A DNA stretch of 64,000 bases from Paragorgia papillata (Eukaryota > Cnidaria > Anthozoa > Scleralcyonacea > Coralliidae): the NCBI GenBank assembly GCA_035771165.1, contig JAWNZC010000314.1, forward strand, positions 2,881,001 to 2,945,000, written 5' to 3'. A program made the position numbers and the translations under genes. The notes under the pieces are model-generated. The model ran no database searches, had not been told where the DNA came from, and saw nothing but the letters and a program-made list of their open reading frames with translations. Below, piece after piece: positions 54,109 through 64,000 of the stretch. Every line of letters begins with the position of its first letter. Within the stretch, counting starts at the first letter, position 1.

Positions 54109-54555
54109 TTGATAAAAATGGAAAGAAGTGATCTGCCTTTCACGCGTGGAATGAAAAAATCAACAACTTATGACGCCGCTTGTGTGCGTGTATCAAAGTT
54201 TTTAAATCAACATCCTGCTGCATGTGTAGCATCGTTTTTAAATGAACATCCTGCTGCATATAAATATCTTATTGGTAAAGTGGGAAAAAAAAAATTAAAA
54301 ATGATTTTTTATGAAGAGAAGAAAAAAAACATGGCCAGAAATCGAGGACAACATGGCGGCAAAGCATGCGCACTGAATCCCTTTTTAATTAATTCAATAT
54401 GGCGTCCTTCAATAGATTTCTTAAGGAAATATAAAGAACAATCATTTTCGGTTATTTACTATTGTAAATTCCGACATGCGAACGTCCAAAACTTCACCAA
54501 ATTGAACAATCGTTCAGCACTACAATTTCTATTAAGTTTGGAGCGTCCTAAATAG
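54109..54555 (+). CDS. hypothetical 148-codon ORF with internal repeat
   Basis: MIKMERSDLPFTRGMKK start (or MERSD three codons later). Residues about 30-50 contain a near-duplicate, FLNQHPAACVA then FLNEHPAAYKY. The rest is basic (KKLKMIFYEEKKKN). It is the longest non-repeat ORF in 53.6-57.1 kb. No homology recognised; possibly a gene of an unidentified mobile element or integrated DNA, or an exon. Confidence 0.4.
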   Translation: MIKMERSDLPFTRGMKKSTTYDAACVRVSKFLNQHPAACVASFLNEHPAAYKYLIGKVGKKKLKMIFYEEKKKNMARNRGQHGGKACALNPFLINSIWRPSIDFLRKYKEQSFSVIYYCKFRHANVQNFTKLNNRSALQFLLSLERPK

Positions 54556-54900
54556 GTTCCCGAGCCCCTCACAAGCATACCTCTTATTCGCTGTTTAAAG
54601 TCTATTAATCTGCTATATCACTTATTTTGGAGCTCCAATTTTGGCTGCTTCTGTGTTGTTTGTCCACGATGCGAACGTCTGAATTTGCTCGGGATGAACG
54701 TTACTTTGTTTTGCGGGGTTGTTCGTTCCACTTTTTCGTTGTTTAATAGGTTCCCAAAGACCTTAAAATGTACGATTTATTGCAGCCGAGTCGTTGTAAT
54801 TTAATCCATCAAGCGCCGAGATAAATACTGAACTCGGCGTGAAGAAGCAATGCATTCCTCGATAATTTCGGGTTCTTGTCCGCCATTTCTTATGGAGCTG

Positions 54901-55699
54901 CAATCTCGAGCCCATAGTCACCCCCTTTTTGGTCAGCGGGAGAGCGCGGGGGAGACTCTGGGGAAATTGGATTTAATTACCCCTGAAATGAGGGGTTCCG
55001 GTTGTTAAGCGCATGATCGTAGCCTCAGCTGCTGTGCAGGATGTGCGTTGTGTTCATTATATTTGTTTGAAATCGCAAATACTATATTTGTGAGAATCCA
55101 GCATAAAATGCAGATTAAATGCACGTTAAAATTGTCGGAGAGAGACTGACACTGCTGGTGCTGGCACTTGACATAAACGTTCTTGAAATCCAAGGTAAAC
55201 TTACTAAACTATCAATTCACGATGCCAATATCGTCCTCGATCAGACGATCACAAGCCTTTTAATACGAGTGCGAAGGCTGATTCCTTCTTTAATTGTCTT
55301 AAATATGCTTTTTCGTTGTTTAAATTGTTTTACATTTATACATCAAATATAACGACAAATCCCACCAGGGTTTGTTTTGTTCATTGCGACATTAACGTTG
55401 TTCGAAATTCGTCTTAAGTCTTTTAAACTTTGCTTGTAAGTTTGTTTGTGTGACTGAGACCCAGATATATCAAACAAAGAGAGGAGATGAAAATGAGGCG
55501 TCTAAATTTGAAGATATATATGTTTATTGAATTAAGCAATATATTTGACTTTCATTATTTTACAATCTGTATGTTTTGAATCGATGAATTCAATAAATTT
55601 AAATGAGCCAATCAAAACAGAGAATCAATCCAGTTTCCCCAGAGTCTCCCCCGCGCTCTCCCGCTGACCAAAAAGGGGGTGACTATGGGCTCGAGATTG
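54901..55699. mobile_element. 799-bp TIR element with 70-bp near-perfect arms, 9-bp duplication
   Basis: Termini CAATCTCGAGCCCATAGTCA and its inverse; about 70 bp pair with one mismatch (through ggtcagcgggagagcgcggg and gactctggggaaa). Flanked by atggagctg at 54,892-54,900 and 55,700-55,708. Non-autonomous. The terminus resembles but is not the same as the CAATCTCGTTCCC family. Confidence 0.9.
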
Positions 55700-56060
55700 A
55701 TGGAGCTGTTGCTAGGTTGCCAGGGTCTTAACCGCTGTTATTATTATTAAATGTTACTGTGGATTCAGAAATAATAACCGAAATTTATGCGGCAATTTTT
55801 GTGAGTATGAGGGTACAGGCCTGTCTAGACGATTAAACCTTTTGTAATTTGATATTTGGGTAAGAAATGGGTCAACAAGACATTTTAGCGAATAACTCTA
55901 CTTTAATTTATTGCTATAGACTTCTGTTTATAGCTGAAATGATCGATATTTAGCCATCAGAATTTTCAAATTAATATTTCCATCTAAATATGAGCCCACA
56001 GGCCACTGCCGCTGAGTGTCCTGGATTTCTAGCCATGGAGTTGCTGAATTTTTTTTTTAG

Positions 56061-56134
56061 AAAAGACTGAAGAAAAAATTAAAGAAAAAATTAAAGAAGA
56101 GAAAGATGAAATGTCTAAAAATTCTCAAGTTTAA
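56061..56134 (+). CDS. possible terminal exon (lysine/glutamate-rich)
   Basis: Follows a strong acceptor (ten T then AG) and reads KTEEKIKEKIKEEKDEMSKN to a TAA. No upstream exon can be paired with certainty; the 54,109 ORF is a candidate only by orientation. Confidence 0.3.
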
Positions 56135-56154
56135 CAAGGTGAGAAAAAAATATT

Positions 56155-56404
56155 TTATTTAGAGAAATATCTTTTGTACCATCGTTCTTGTCTATTTTTA
56201 CATTTTTCTTCGCTATCGCGATCACATTTATCAAATACTATAGGTCTAATTTTTCGGTTATGGTTTCTTCTGCAATGTTCACAAAAAATGATGTAAACTT
56301 TACAATGGTGACATGTATAGAAACATTGTAGGTTTTCGTGTCTAATTTCACACAGGCAACTGCAACAGAAGATATGGTTCCGTGTACTACCATAATTTGT
56401 TTTT
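56155..56404 (-). CDS. Cys/His-rich exon, zinc-finger-like
   Basis: Acceptor TTTTTTTAG at 56,405-56,407 on -. The frame reads HIFCCSCLCEIRHENLQCF, then TCHHCKVYIIFCEHCRRNH, about ten Cys and several His in 45 residues in CxxC pairs, then a basic tail and a TAA followed directly by AATAAA-like sequence. This fits a zinc-binding terminal exon (B-box or RING-like). The partner exon may be the ORF at 56,438-56,809, but the phases do not agree, so they are listed apart. Confidence 0.45.
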
Positions 56405-56437
56405 CTAAAAAAACAAAAAAATGGGTAAAGTGTGAAT

Positions 56438-56809
56438 TCAGTTAGCTTTGTGTGAGTGTCGATAATGGAATGGAGGAATCATTTCGGTTTCATATTTTTT
56501 ATGTTTACATGTGATTTCAAATAAAATTTTTAAAATTTTAGTTTCTTTGGTGATTCCCCTTGTACGGCAAAATTTTTTAAATTGTTCTACATTTGTAAAC
56601 GTGTAGATGTATTTGAGAAAGGGAAATGAGAAGTTCTTATGTTCTGATGTTCTTTTGTAGATAAGATCGTATAAATATTTTTGATAAGTATCACGGTACT
56701 TGTAGAGTAATCCTACGGGAAGTCCATCGATTTCCTCCAAACATCTACTGCATACCGCTTGTTTAAGAGATGCACGCGACTCTGTTGATTCCATTTTGAC
56801 GGAATACAA
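56438..56809 (-). CDS. hypothetical 123-codon ORF
   Basis: MYSVKMESTESRASLKQ start, with CSRCLEEIDGLPVGLLYKYR and a helical, aromatic-rich remainder (FPFLKYIYTFTNVEQFKKF). The CSRC suggests a single Cys pair. It ends near the Cys-rich exon on the same strand. Protein-like composition; no family recognised. Confidence 0.45.
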   Translation of the reverse strand: MYSVKMESTESRASLKQAVCSRCLEEIDGLPVGLLYKYRDTYQKYLYDLIYKRTSEHKNFSFPFLKYIYTFTNVEQFKKFCRTRGITKETKILKILFEITCKHKKYETEMIPPFHYRHSHKAN

Positions 56810-56998
56810 AAATATTTACCCTGTTTAAAAGCATTTTTTTTTCATGCATTTATACATTTTTATGCCTTTTTATGGTATTTCGGTGAAATAAAATCTTTTT
56901 TCCCCCTACTATTTCAGGGTATTACAAAAATATTTTAGTGAATTTTTATGTGTTTGCATTGTATATATATAGTACGAGAGTAGTTTTGGATAATTAGA

Positions 56999-57166
56999 AT
57001 GTTCTATACTCTACTCACTTGTTGTTTGGGAATAGTATATGATAATATGGGGAAATATATTATTGCGTTTGTTCTTGTTTGTTTGATGGTAATCGGATAC
57101 GCTTACACTCATTCTGCAGATGAATTAATGGAAACTAGCAATAAAAAACTAGCAATAAAAAAGTAA
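56999..57166 (+). CDS. 55-codon ORF with signal-peptide-like segment
   Basis: Preceded 25-40 bp upstream by tatatatatag. Reads [16 protein letters not shown], then (second Met at 57,047) [20 protein letters not shown] and [10 protein letters not shown]. The segment after the second Met has a Lys, a 15-residue hydrophobic core and small residues (THSA), as in a secretory signal or a membrane anchor. Too short for certainty; it diverges from the 56,809 ORF. Confidence 0.35.
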   Translation: MFYTLLTCCLGIVYDNMGKYIIAFVLVCLMVIGYAYTHSADELMETSNKKLAIKK

Positions 57167-60100
57167 ACCTAAAACTAGTTGTGTTCTCTTCGAGTTCATT
57201 AAAGACAAGTAGTAACATATAGAGTAAAAAAAGGATGTAAGTAAACAATAAAAATCCAATCAGTTTATTCATCAGTTTATCTGTGTTTTCCTCTCCGTGT
57301 TTTCCTCTCCACTTGGGTTCACTTTTGTTGGTTTGCTCCCGTTGTAAATCTCGCCCAGCAAAAAATTGGTAGTAGAGCACAACTAGATATCTGTTGCAGA
57401 CGTTGAAACCAGACAAATGATCACATGCATTCTTAGCATCAAATAGATCTTCAAATGCAACATAAGCAGTACCACGCGTCTCTGCAGCATTTCCACTAAA
57501 CCAAGAACAAAGAAAGATATTACATTATTAATAATATATATATATATATATACAGGTACTACGGTAATATATTTTATGGAGTTATTAAGAGTTATCAGTA
57601 CGCTGGTAGTACAATCAGTAATCACTAGTATTGTTAGCGCCCTCGTGGGGCACTAAGTGTGGCCCCAATATGAAATCAAAGTACGTTCTCACATAACCTA
57701 CATTCAGTATTATTTTGATGTTTTGTTAACCCATTCCTGCCTCCACCCTAAGCTAGCCAACGACTCCTTTGTTAGCTTGGTTTTTGCTAGTTATAACTCA
57801 GATTGCTATTGGTTCATTTATGGTCACGTCGGATTAAACAAATCAAATGTTTTTCACACGGGTAATATTGCAATTGTTGCCCGCTCAAACAACAACTGCT
57901 TAGTGAAAGTCTAGCTAAGGCTACGTCCACACGTATACGTTTTCGTAGCGTTTTCATATTGTTTCAGGTAAGTAGACCATTGTTTTCTATTCCCTTGAGG
58001 ACGGAGAACAATATGAAAACGCTACGAAAACGTATACGTGTGGACGTAGCCTAAACAGCCTAAACCAAGCAAAAATCCAATGAAAACCCAGCTATATAAC
58101 AAAGCACTTGATCCCTTGGGAAACATAGTTTTGTTTTCCCTCGAGTCTCAATGTTTCCCTCAACTTCATCTTGGGAAACATCAAGACTCTCAGGAAAACA
58201 AAACTAATTGTTTCCTTCGCGACCAGAATTAAGTGTATATTATTGTTTTACTCATCAAAGGGATAATCCTCAGACATCCTACTACGGTTCCGGTTTGAGC
58301 GTGGACACGCGTAAGTTGACAACACACGTTTCGCGGGAAACTAACATGCTGCTAAGCGGAAACTGCGAAGTTACTAAGGCCAAACGGCATTGTTTCTTCG
58401 CGAAAACATCGCGTTGTGGGGTTTGTCAGCGAAATGGCCGATCGGAAAAGAACTGTGGAGTTCTTAGCTTCACTTGACAAAGATTTAATTACTCGGGCTA
58501 CCGCAGGTAGACGAATCTAGGTTTCGGTCGTGTTATTGGTATTATTGTTTTTTGGGGGTCGCGATATTGCCCCAGCAGGCTTTGCGAAACCGAAATTTCA
58601 CTTTCATGGCGAGTTGCCTCTTGAACGAAGCTTTTCTTGCCATTTTATCGATGTTTTTGAATATTTCCACGACATTTCTTGGCACACTACCCAGCAGTCG
58701 TCTCAAACAAAGATGTCAGAGTAGTCGGACTGTCAGCGAATCAAGGTGTATTAAAAATAATTGGAAACTTTAAACTGAAGGAGTGAAGGACGTCAGAGAA
58801 CAGTCATGTTTAATAATTGCGAAACCGAGGTTTGGCCGAGTTGTCTCCGGATGATCAATGGTCGTTGAATGTTCAGTGCATGTCTAGATATCGCGTGTCG
58901 TATTACATTTGGGACATTTGGAAACGTGTGTTTTAAAACATGTTTAAATATTTTCTATTTGTCCGAATTTAAATAAATTCTATATCAAAATGATCGCTTG
59001 AATTTGCCGAATCCGACACTATAGGTTTTGTCTGCTAAATATATTAGATCCGTTGTTAATTTTCAGAAAAACGGCCTTGTTTACATTTATACTATTAGCA
59101 AACCTTCGGCGCTTCCTGCACGGCAGCAGTTGATATAAGACCATAGATTCTATTTGTGAAAATCTATGCAATTATGCATTGCCATTGTCATGTAGTCTTG
59201 CTATAGTACGCACAGGCTACGCGAAGCTTTCGGAAATCAAATGAGTAGCCCGAGTGAACGCCTGAGCAGGCGTCTTGTTGTGTATAAAGATGAGTTATAA
59301 ACATGACAACATTCGCTTTGAAAATTTGGCGCTCGTTTCAAATTGAAACAATACCATTTGGCCTTAGTAACGTTACAGTTTCCACTTAGCAACATGTTAG
59401 TTTCCCGTGTGAAACGTGTGTCGTCAAATTACGCGTGTCCACGCCCAAACCGGAACCGTCGTATGCAGCAATGGGTAAACAAGTGAATTCCTGCCGGAGC
59501 CAGCCAAGAATGATCCCTTTATCGTTTTACTCTGTCTAACACCAGACAATTTTACTTATCAAAGAGAGAATCCTCAGACATCTAGGCACCAATGCGTTAA
59601 ACAATGTTAGTATCAACCAACTAGTGATCAATAACAAATTCGGCATTCTGATTGGCTAATCTACTAGTGGTCTATTGGTGATAATCTACTATCGGTCTCT
59701 CCTGTGCTTCGAGGGTTTTTCACCGGGTTCTCCGGTTTTCCTCCCTCCGCAAAACCAACACCTAGGTCTTAGCTGTAATTCGTGGGCCGATATGTGTCGT
59801 ATGGCGGCTGCCTGAGCGCCTTTAATATACCTTCGACTCGGCCATGTCAAAAATTATTGTAAGGCGCATTTGAAAACCTTAAAGTTGAATTTGCGCGGTA
59901 TAAATACATGTTGTTATGTTAGACCAGTAGTAGGTTATCCAATGACAAACCTTCTTATAACTGGAATATTCCTATCCCGACCAATCAGAAGCCACGACAT
60001 ATTCACGCTGCAAGCAAAACCTGGAAGCTAGGCCAAACATGGCGTCCACTAAAATTTGTATACGAGTGATGAAATCACGAAAACATTGGCCCGAAAGTAA

Positions 60101-63100
60101 TGGAAATTGTTCAGTTTGACATTTTTGAATAAGAAAATAAATTCGCTTATGCCTATGGAGTATATCTACACCAAATTTGAAGCAAAAATAGTTACAACAG
60201 TTAACACAACATTTTAGAATAGAACTGGCCAAACTTACATTCTTATTTGACGAATAACACCATATTTTCCAAAGATATCGTATATCTCCTCAGCAGTTAT
60301 TTTATAAGGTAAATTTCTGTTGAATAAAAGAACATACATGAAAATGATTAATTTGCAGTATTTAGCTTGGGTTTTTTTTTGTGATGTATTTTACATGCCT
60401 GGCTGTAAAGTGTACCACCAGTGCATGTCTATCAATTATTCATGGAGTATCCAAATCAATTGATTAACCCTTTCATATATAACCACCAGCGCTATTCAGC
60501 ATACCCTGCGAGCATAGCCTTCTTTTCCTTATTTCTTCGCTGAGAGAGAGGAAGAAAAGTAGGCTCTGCTGTATTCGTGTTTGGCTTCGTCCAAGATTTA
60601 GGACGAAGTAACCCGTTTAAGACCCATTTAACCGGTTATCGTTTTGTTTTCTGCTCTGATTGGGACTGGGTTCGAGATTGTAACCAAGCAACTGACGTGC
60701 ATGCGCAATGGGAACCAGTCACGAATACAGCAGAGCCTACTTTTCTTCCTCTCTCTCAGCGAAGAAATAAGGAAAAGAAGGCTCTGCTCGCAGGGTATAT
60801 TCAGCATGTTTTATATTTTACTCTAATGCATAGCCTGCTCACAGGCTCTTGGAAGATCGAAGAAAGGGGAGCAAGCCTGCATAGACAACATACAATTTTG
60901 AACATCCACCCCCATTTGAGATAAAGCGAATCAACCCCACATAAATACATGTCAAATGTGTGCTCGTTTGTGTGCAACTGAACAAAGCAAATCAATGCTT
61001 GTCGCTTTCTAATCGACTGTGAGAAACTGAATTGGTCATGAAAATGTCATTTGTGATCTATTACCTCATACACACATATGGAAAAATCTACTCTGTTTGT
61101 TAAACATCGATCTCTATTGATTATCAGCTTCATCAATTGCATAGGCAGAAAAGTGTAGGATCCTACTTAGGGGGTGATTTCATTAATTGGGCTGGGCCAC
61201 AGTTAACCTAGACCGGTTAGCTGGGATGAATTTTAATTGCAATTACATGGAGTGGGCTGGCCTGGTACTGTAAGCTGGGATGAGTTTTGAGTTGACGTGG
61301 ATAATTTCAAGCCAAAATTCACAATTATCAAGTCAATTGTAAGAGCAAAGTTACATTTTTTTTACACTTATTGGTCTATTATTAAGTTGATGCAATCTTT
61401 TGTAAGCCCATCGTAAATAAAAAGATTGTTATAGTCAGTCCTAGATAAAGCATTTTTCTTCCTGGCAGCAAAATCCAAATATTTGACTTGCAAATATACA
61501 TGAATATTGTGGTTTTGAAAGGTTAGTTCTTTGGGCTACATGATACAAATTTTACATGCCAAGATGACCATAGGTTGTATTTACAGTACCTCACAAAGTG
61601 CTTTGGGCAAAGAATAGCTTGTGCTTGTTTTGATTTGTCACTTTGTCCTACATGAAGTTTGCGTGTAGTCATGAAAAATATAAATAGTTCGCTGGTTGAC
61701 AATTGCGTATCATCAGTATTATTACTCAGGCAAGTAGACGAGTCTAGGTTTCACGATTATTTTTATTTTTATTTTTTGCGACGCGTTATTAGTCCTCCGC
61801 GCAGCCACTGGCGATATTGACCAATAAGCTTTGCGAAACTGAGGTGCTAGGATTGCGTAGGATGGTGCCTTCTTTCTTTTCGACTGAGTGAGTGAGTGAG
61901 GGTCCTTTCTCATCTCAGATGTGTTTTGTGTGTTATGTTCACAGACATAGTTATTGGGCAGTAATGTCGCTGGCAAGTATCTTTATATTTACTATATACG
62001 CTTACAATCACACACGCCATTCATTAAGTGAACTTGCAGGCGACACTTTCTAGGTAAACATGAAGCTGTGTAATAAGGCGAAGAGACTTGACATATTGAA
62101 CGCTGTACATGTGTGGAAATAATACTTTCTTTCTTTGCTTTCCTGATGTCTGATCACTCATCTCGGATGTGTTCTGTGTGTTCACAGTTATTGGTCAGTG
62201 TCGCTGGCAAGTATCTTGATATTATATACACTTACAATCGCACACGCCATTTAAAGTTGTTGATATTTAATACCTGAAGAGACTCAATATAGAATGCTGT
62301 GTACATGTGTGGAAATACGTTAATAAATACAGGCAATCGTGTTTTGTTATTGCAAATTGTGTTTTCTATCGGAGAATTGGATTGTGTTTTGACTTTTGTC
62401 TGTGACCAGTGTGTTTAATAGACTTTAGATCTTAGCACTACATGTGACAACCTGCGCATGTATATGGTTGCAAAACACCTTCACCTACTATATATAGCAT
62501 TGTGATTTTGCAGTAGCCCGAGTGAACACCTGACCAGGCATCTTGTTCTGAAAGGTTAACTCTTTGGGCTACATGATACAATACACAAGAAATTATTGCT
62601 TAGTTTACAGAGCTTGAAGAGTATTTATGGGTAGTTTACAATGGTTAGCATTTGACTGGGTGTTAATGAAAAGAGCATTGGCAGTACATGGTCGTGGTAT
62701 TTCAACATGTCATACCTCATTGTTAAAGAGTATTTATGGAAAGTGCTTTTACAATGATAGAAAATGTTGGTTTCCATATGATCGCTGCGATCACTGAGGG
62801 TTTTTTGAGCGATCGTAGCAATCATATGGAAACTAGGCTTATACTTTTTCTCACCAAATATTGCGGTGAAATAAAAAGCTTTGTGTGTAGTTATTATACA
62901 CAAAGCTTTGTGTGTAGTTATTATACACGAAGCTTTGTGTGTAGCTATTATACATATGTATGTTGCGTGTACACGCAGACCACACACATTTTAGTCCACG
63001 AAGGTGTTACAAAACTTTTGAGTGCCAAGGTAAGTACATGTAATCACTATTGATTACTCATGTTTCTTATAAATATTTGACATCAACAGTATAGTTTTAG

Positions 63101-63646
63101 TATTTATGGATTTCTTTTTGTCAATCTTTCATCACTAATAAACATAACTCCAACCTACCTGACATAGAGAATTCTGTTTACCTCGGGAGGCAGACGTACC
63201 TATGGAAAACAGAGACCAATACTTTGATATTAAACACTTTATATATTACTTATAGTGTTATTTATATAAATATAAAGTGTAATGTATATTAAAACCATAC
63301 ATTTCTCCCTCTACAGTCTACACTATAAATTAGTTTAATAGGCTGGAAAGCATAAGAAGTTAGCGGAAAGTTAGAAAAAAATGGGTGTGTGGTAGGGCAC
63401 TTTCTCGCTGAAGTTAGCCAGCAATACTGCAAATACAGTGTTTCCACTCTTCACTCAATCTATTCTTTGCGAACTTCAACAACATTTTTAATAGAACGAG
63501 GCAATACTACGACTACTAATTCTACCACTAACTGTTCGGAAAGTTATACTTAACACGATGCCATGAAATTAAACAATTCAACACAAATCTGAAGCGTTTA
63601 GATCCAAAATACTCACATTTGTTTTACGAAGATTCGCTAACGCCAT
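57135..63646 (-). CDS. SF3B6: SF3B6/p14 spliceosome subunit with replaced C-terminus
   Basis: Four exons on -: 63,646-63,617 ([10 protein letters not shown], donor GTGAGT), 63,199-63,159 ([14 protein letters not shown], donor GTAGGT), 60,316-60,239 ([19 protein letters not shown], donor GTAAGT), 57,495-57,135. Phases 0, 2, 2 agree. SF3B6 is the small SF3b subunit that contacts the branch-point adenosine and SF3B1; it has one RRM. RNP2 (ILYVRNL) and RNP1 (TRGTAYVAF) are present, with [14 protein letters not shown]. Animal SF3B6 is about 125 residues and continues with a Lys-rich tail. Here the frame after LYY reads [18 protein letters not shown] and ends in a hydrophobic, membrane-like segment, about 169 residues in all. 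Either the real last exon lies elsewhere or an insertion has replaced it. Confidence 0.85.
57919..58051. mobile_element. 133-bp Harbinger-type MITE, TAA duplication
   Basis: GGCTACGTCCACACGTATAC and its inverse, extended by gttttcgtagcgttttcata. TAA at 57,916-57,918 and 58,052-58,054. A nearly perfect foldback in SF3B6 intron 3. Confidence 0.9.
58246..59583. mobile_element. host repeat of the Helitron2-like copy: inverted arms and direct-repeat flanks
   Basis: 58,290-58,420 (cggttccggtttgagcgtgg, acacgtttcgcgggaaacta) pairs in reverse with 59,340-59,470. Outside these, gttttactcatcaaagg and aatcctcagacatc recur in direct orientation at 58,246-58,280 and 59,548-59,583. A Helitron2-like element sits between the arms, so this was an older inverted-repeat element that received a later insertion. 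Confidence 0.6.
58491..59277 (+). mobile_element. Helitron2-like non-autonomous element, copy 2
   Basis: Starts ACTCGGGCTACCGCAGGTAG and ends GTAGCCCGAGT, then ACGCCTGAGCAGGCGT and CTTG, the same ends as copy 1. It is inverted relative to copy 1 and shorter by about 290 bp. Internal sequence is highly similar (cgcgatattgccccagcagg). Confidence 0.78.
60502..60797. mobile_element. 296-bp TIR MITE, TACCCTGCGAG termini, 9-bp duplication
   Basis: Termini TACCCTGCGAGCATAGCC and its inverse with one difference, about 79 bp of terminal repeat (through gctgagagagaggaagaaaa). Flanked by tattcagca at 60,493-60,501 and 60,798-60,806. The ORFs over it are not genes. Confidence 0.9.
61724..62545 (+). mobile_element. 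Helitron2-like non-autonomous element, copy 3 (diverged)
   Basis: Starts ACTCAGGCAAGTAGACGAGT and ends GTAGCCCGAGTGAACACC with the weakened stem ACACCTGACCAGGCAT and CTTG. It carries an internal direct duplication, about 61,910-62,130 and 62,160-62,330 (ctcatctcrgatgtgtt, gtcgctggcaagtatctt, gctgtacatgtgtggaaata). Confidence 0.65.
62770..62833. repeat. hairpin, 23-bp imperfect arms
   Basis: gtttccatatgatcgctgcg / cgatcgtagcaatcatatgg aaac, separated by actgagggttttttga. A short foldback in SF3B6 intron 2. Confidence 0.8.
62875..62953. repeat. 27-bp tandem repeat, three copies
   Basis: Unit aagctttgtgtgtagttatt atacaca, with starts at 62,877, 62,904 and 62,931. The unit length keeps the frame (SFVCSYYT pattern) but this is intronic to SF3B6. 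Confidence 0.92.
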
Positions 63647-64000
63647 GTTGTCGTGAATGCGTCTACTCGTCTGTCGTTGAAATTTTGATATCCGGGAACT
63701 CTGGTATTCACGTGACAAATCGGTTTCTTAATCGCCGACCGGATATTGGACCCTCGAGTGGGGGTTGTGTACACCTGAAAATTTTTTTTATCTATTTATT
63801 TTTATTTACTACCATTTGCGATCAACCGTTAGGCGTGAGAGTTAAAACGCGTTTGTTTACGTTTCAAACGTGCACGTTTAACTGGAAAATTTTACGTTTC
63901 AACAATACCCCAATCAATCAACCTGTCAAAAAATGGAGAGTGATTCATCAAGCTATTGTTAAAACGTCAAAAATTTGCAGTTAAACTTGCACGTTTGAAA
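63647..64000 (-). promoter_or_regulatory. presumed SF3B6 upstream region
   Basis: Directly upstream of the SF3B6 start codon on -. Contains GTCACGTGAATACC at about 63,705, an E-box-like CACGTG. No TATA box is obvious, as is usual for housekeeping genes. The 121-codon + frame here has no recognised domain. Confidence 0.4.

Noticed and set aside
60577..60924. A 115-codon ORF in SF3B6 intron 2
   Set aside because: It reads through a TIR MITE with both duplications visible and has no domain.
63619..63984. A 121-codon + ORF overlapping SF3B6 exon 1
   Set aside because: The start codon, donor and homology all support the - strand; the + frame has no domain.

Overview
The window is nuclear DNA from an AT-rich, repeat-dense eukaryotic genome. 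GT-AG introns, TATA boxes, a spliceosome-protein gene and many animal-type transposons point to an early-branching marine invertebrate. An anthozoan cnidarian or a sponge are my best guesses, but the species cannot be fixed from the sequence alone.

Two host genes can be assembled exon by exon. The first, on the + strand, is a six-exon P-loop GTPase gene (AIG1/IMAP-like core with a Cys/His-rich and coiled-coil C-terminal region). It runs from 13,242 to 42,802; all splice phases agree and give a 628-residue product. Its second intron is 25.3 kb long and holds most of the mobile DNA in the window. Upstream lie TATA boxes and candidate leader exons. The second, on the - strand (63,646 to 57,135), is an SF3B6/p14 splicing-factor gene. 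Its RNA-recognition part is intact over four exons, but its usual C-terminal tail is replaced by unrelated sequence.

Layout: 1-1.4 kb repeat fragments; 1.47-4.78 kb a 3.3 kb TIR element with a 9-bp target duplication carrying a spliced, degenerate SANT-like gene; 4.8-9.9 kb mostly unannotatable; 9.9-10.6 kb a 19-bp minisatellite with a 13-unit higher-order repeat; 10.8-13.2 kb promoters and leaders; 13.2-42.8 kb the GTPase gene. Inside intron 2 are a TIR MITE interrupting a zinc-finger ORF (15-16 kb), a 5-kb palindrome of nested tandem arrays (19.2-24.2 kb), a Helitron2-like element, hairpin MITEs, a 2.8-kb palindromic element built around a CTCTACAR array (28.9-31.7 kb), a TIR-bounded Crypton-like (DUF3504) tyrosine-recombinase element (33.1-35.7 kb) and a transposon nested in a hAT-like element (37.1-38.9 kb). 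From 43-46 kb there are more MITEs and a perfect 36-bp-arm hairpin. At 46.8-53.6 kb lies a young Ty3/gypsy retrotransposon with near-identical LTRs, a TTTAAAC -1 frameshift site between gag and pol, and a 1.5-kb hAT-type element inside the reverse-transcriptase region. At 53.7-57.2 kb there is a cluster of small unidentified ORFs, and 57.1-63.6 kb is SF3B6 with MITEs and two more Helitron2-like copies in its introns.

Most track-length ORFs here are not genes: tandem repeats keep many frames open. Boundaries of mobile elements were set by matching terminal inverted repeats and target-site duplications by eye. Element superfamily names are inferred from TSD length and terminal motif unless a domain is cited.
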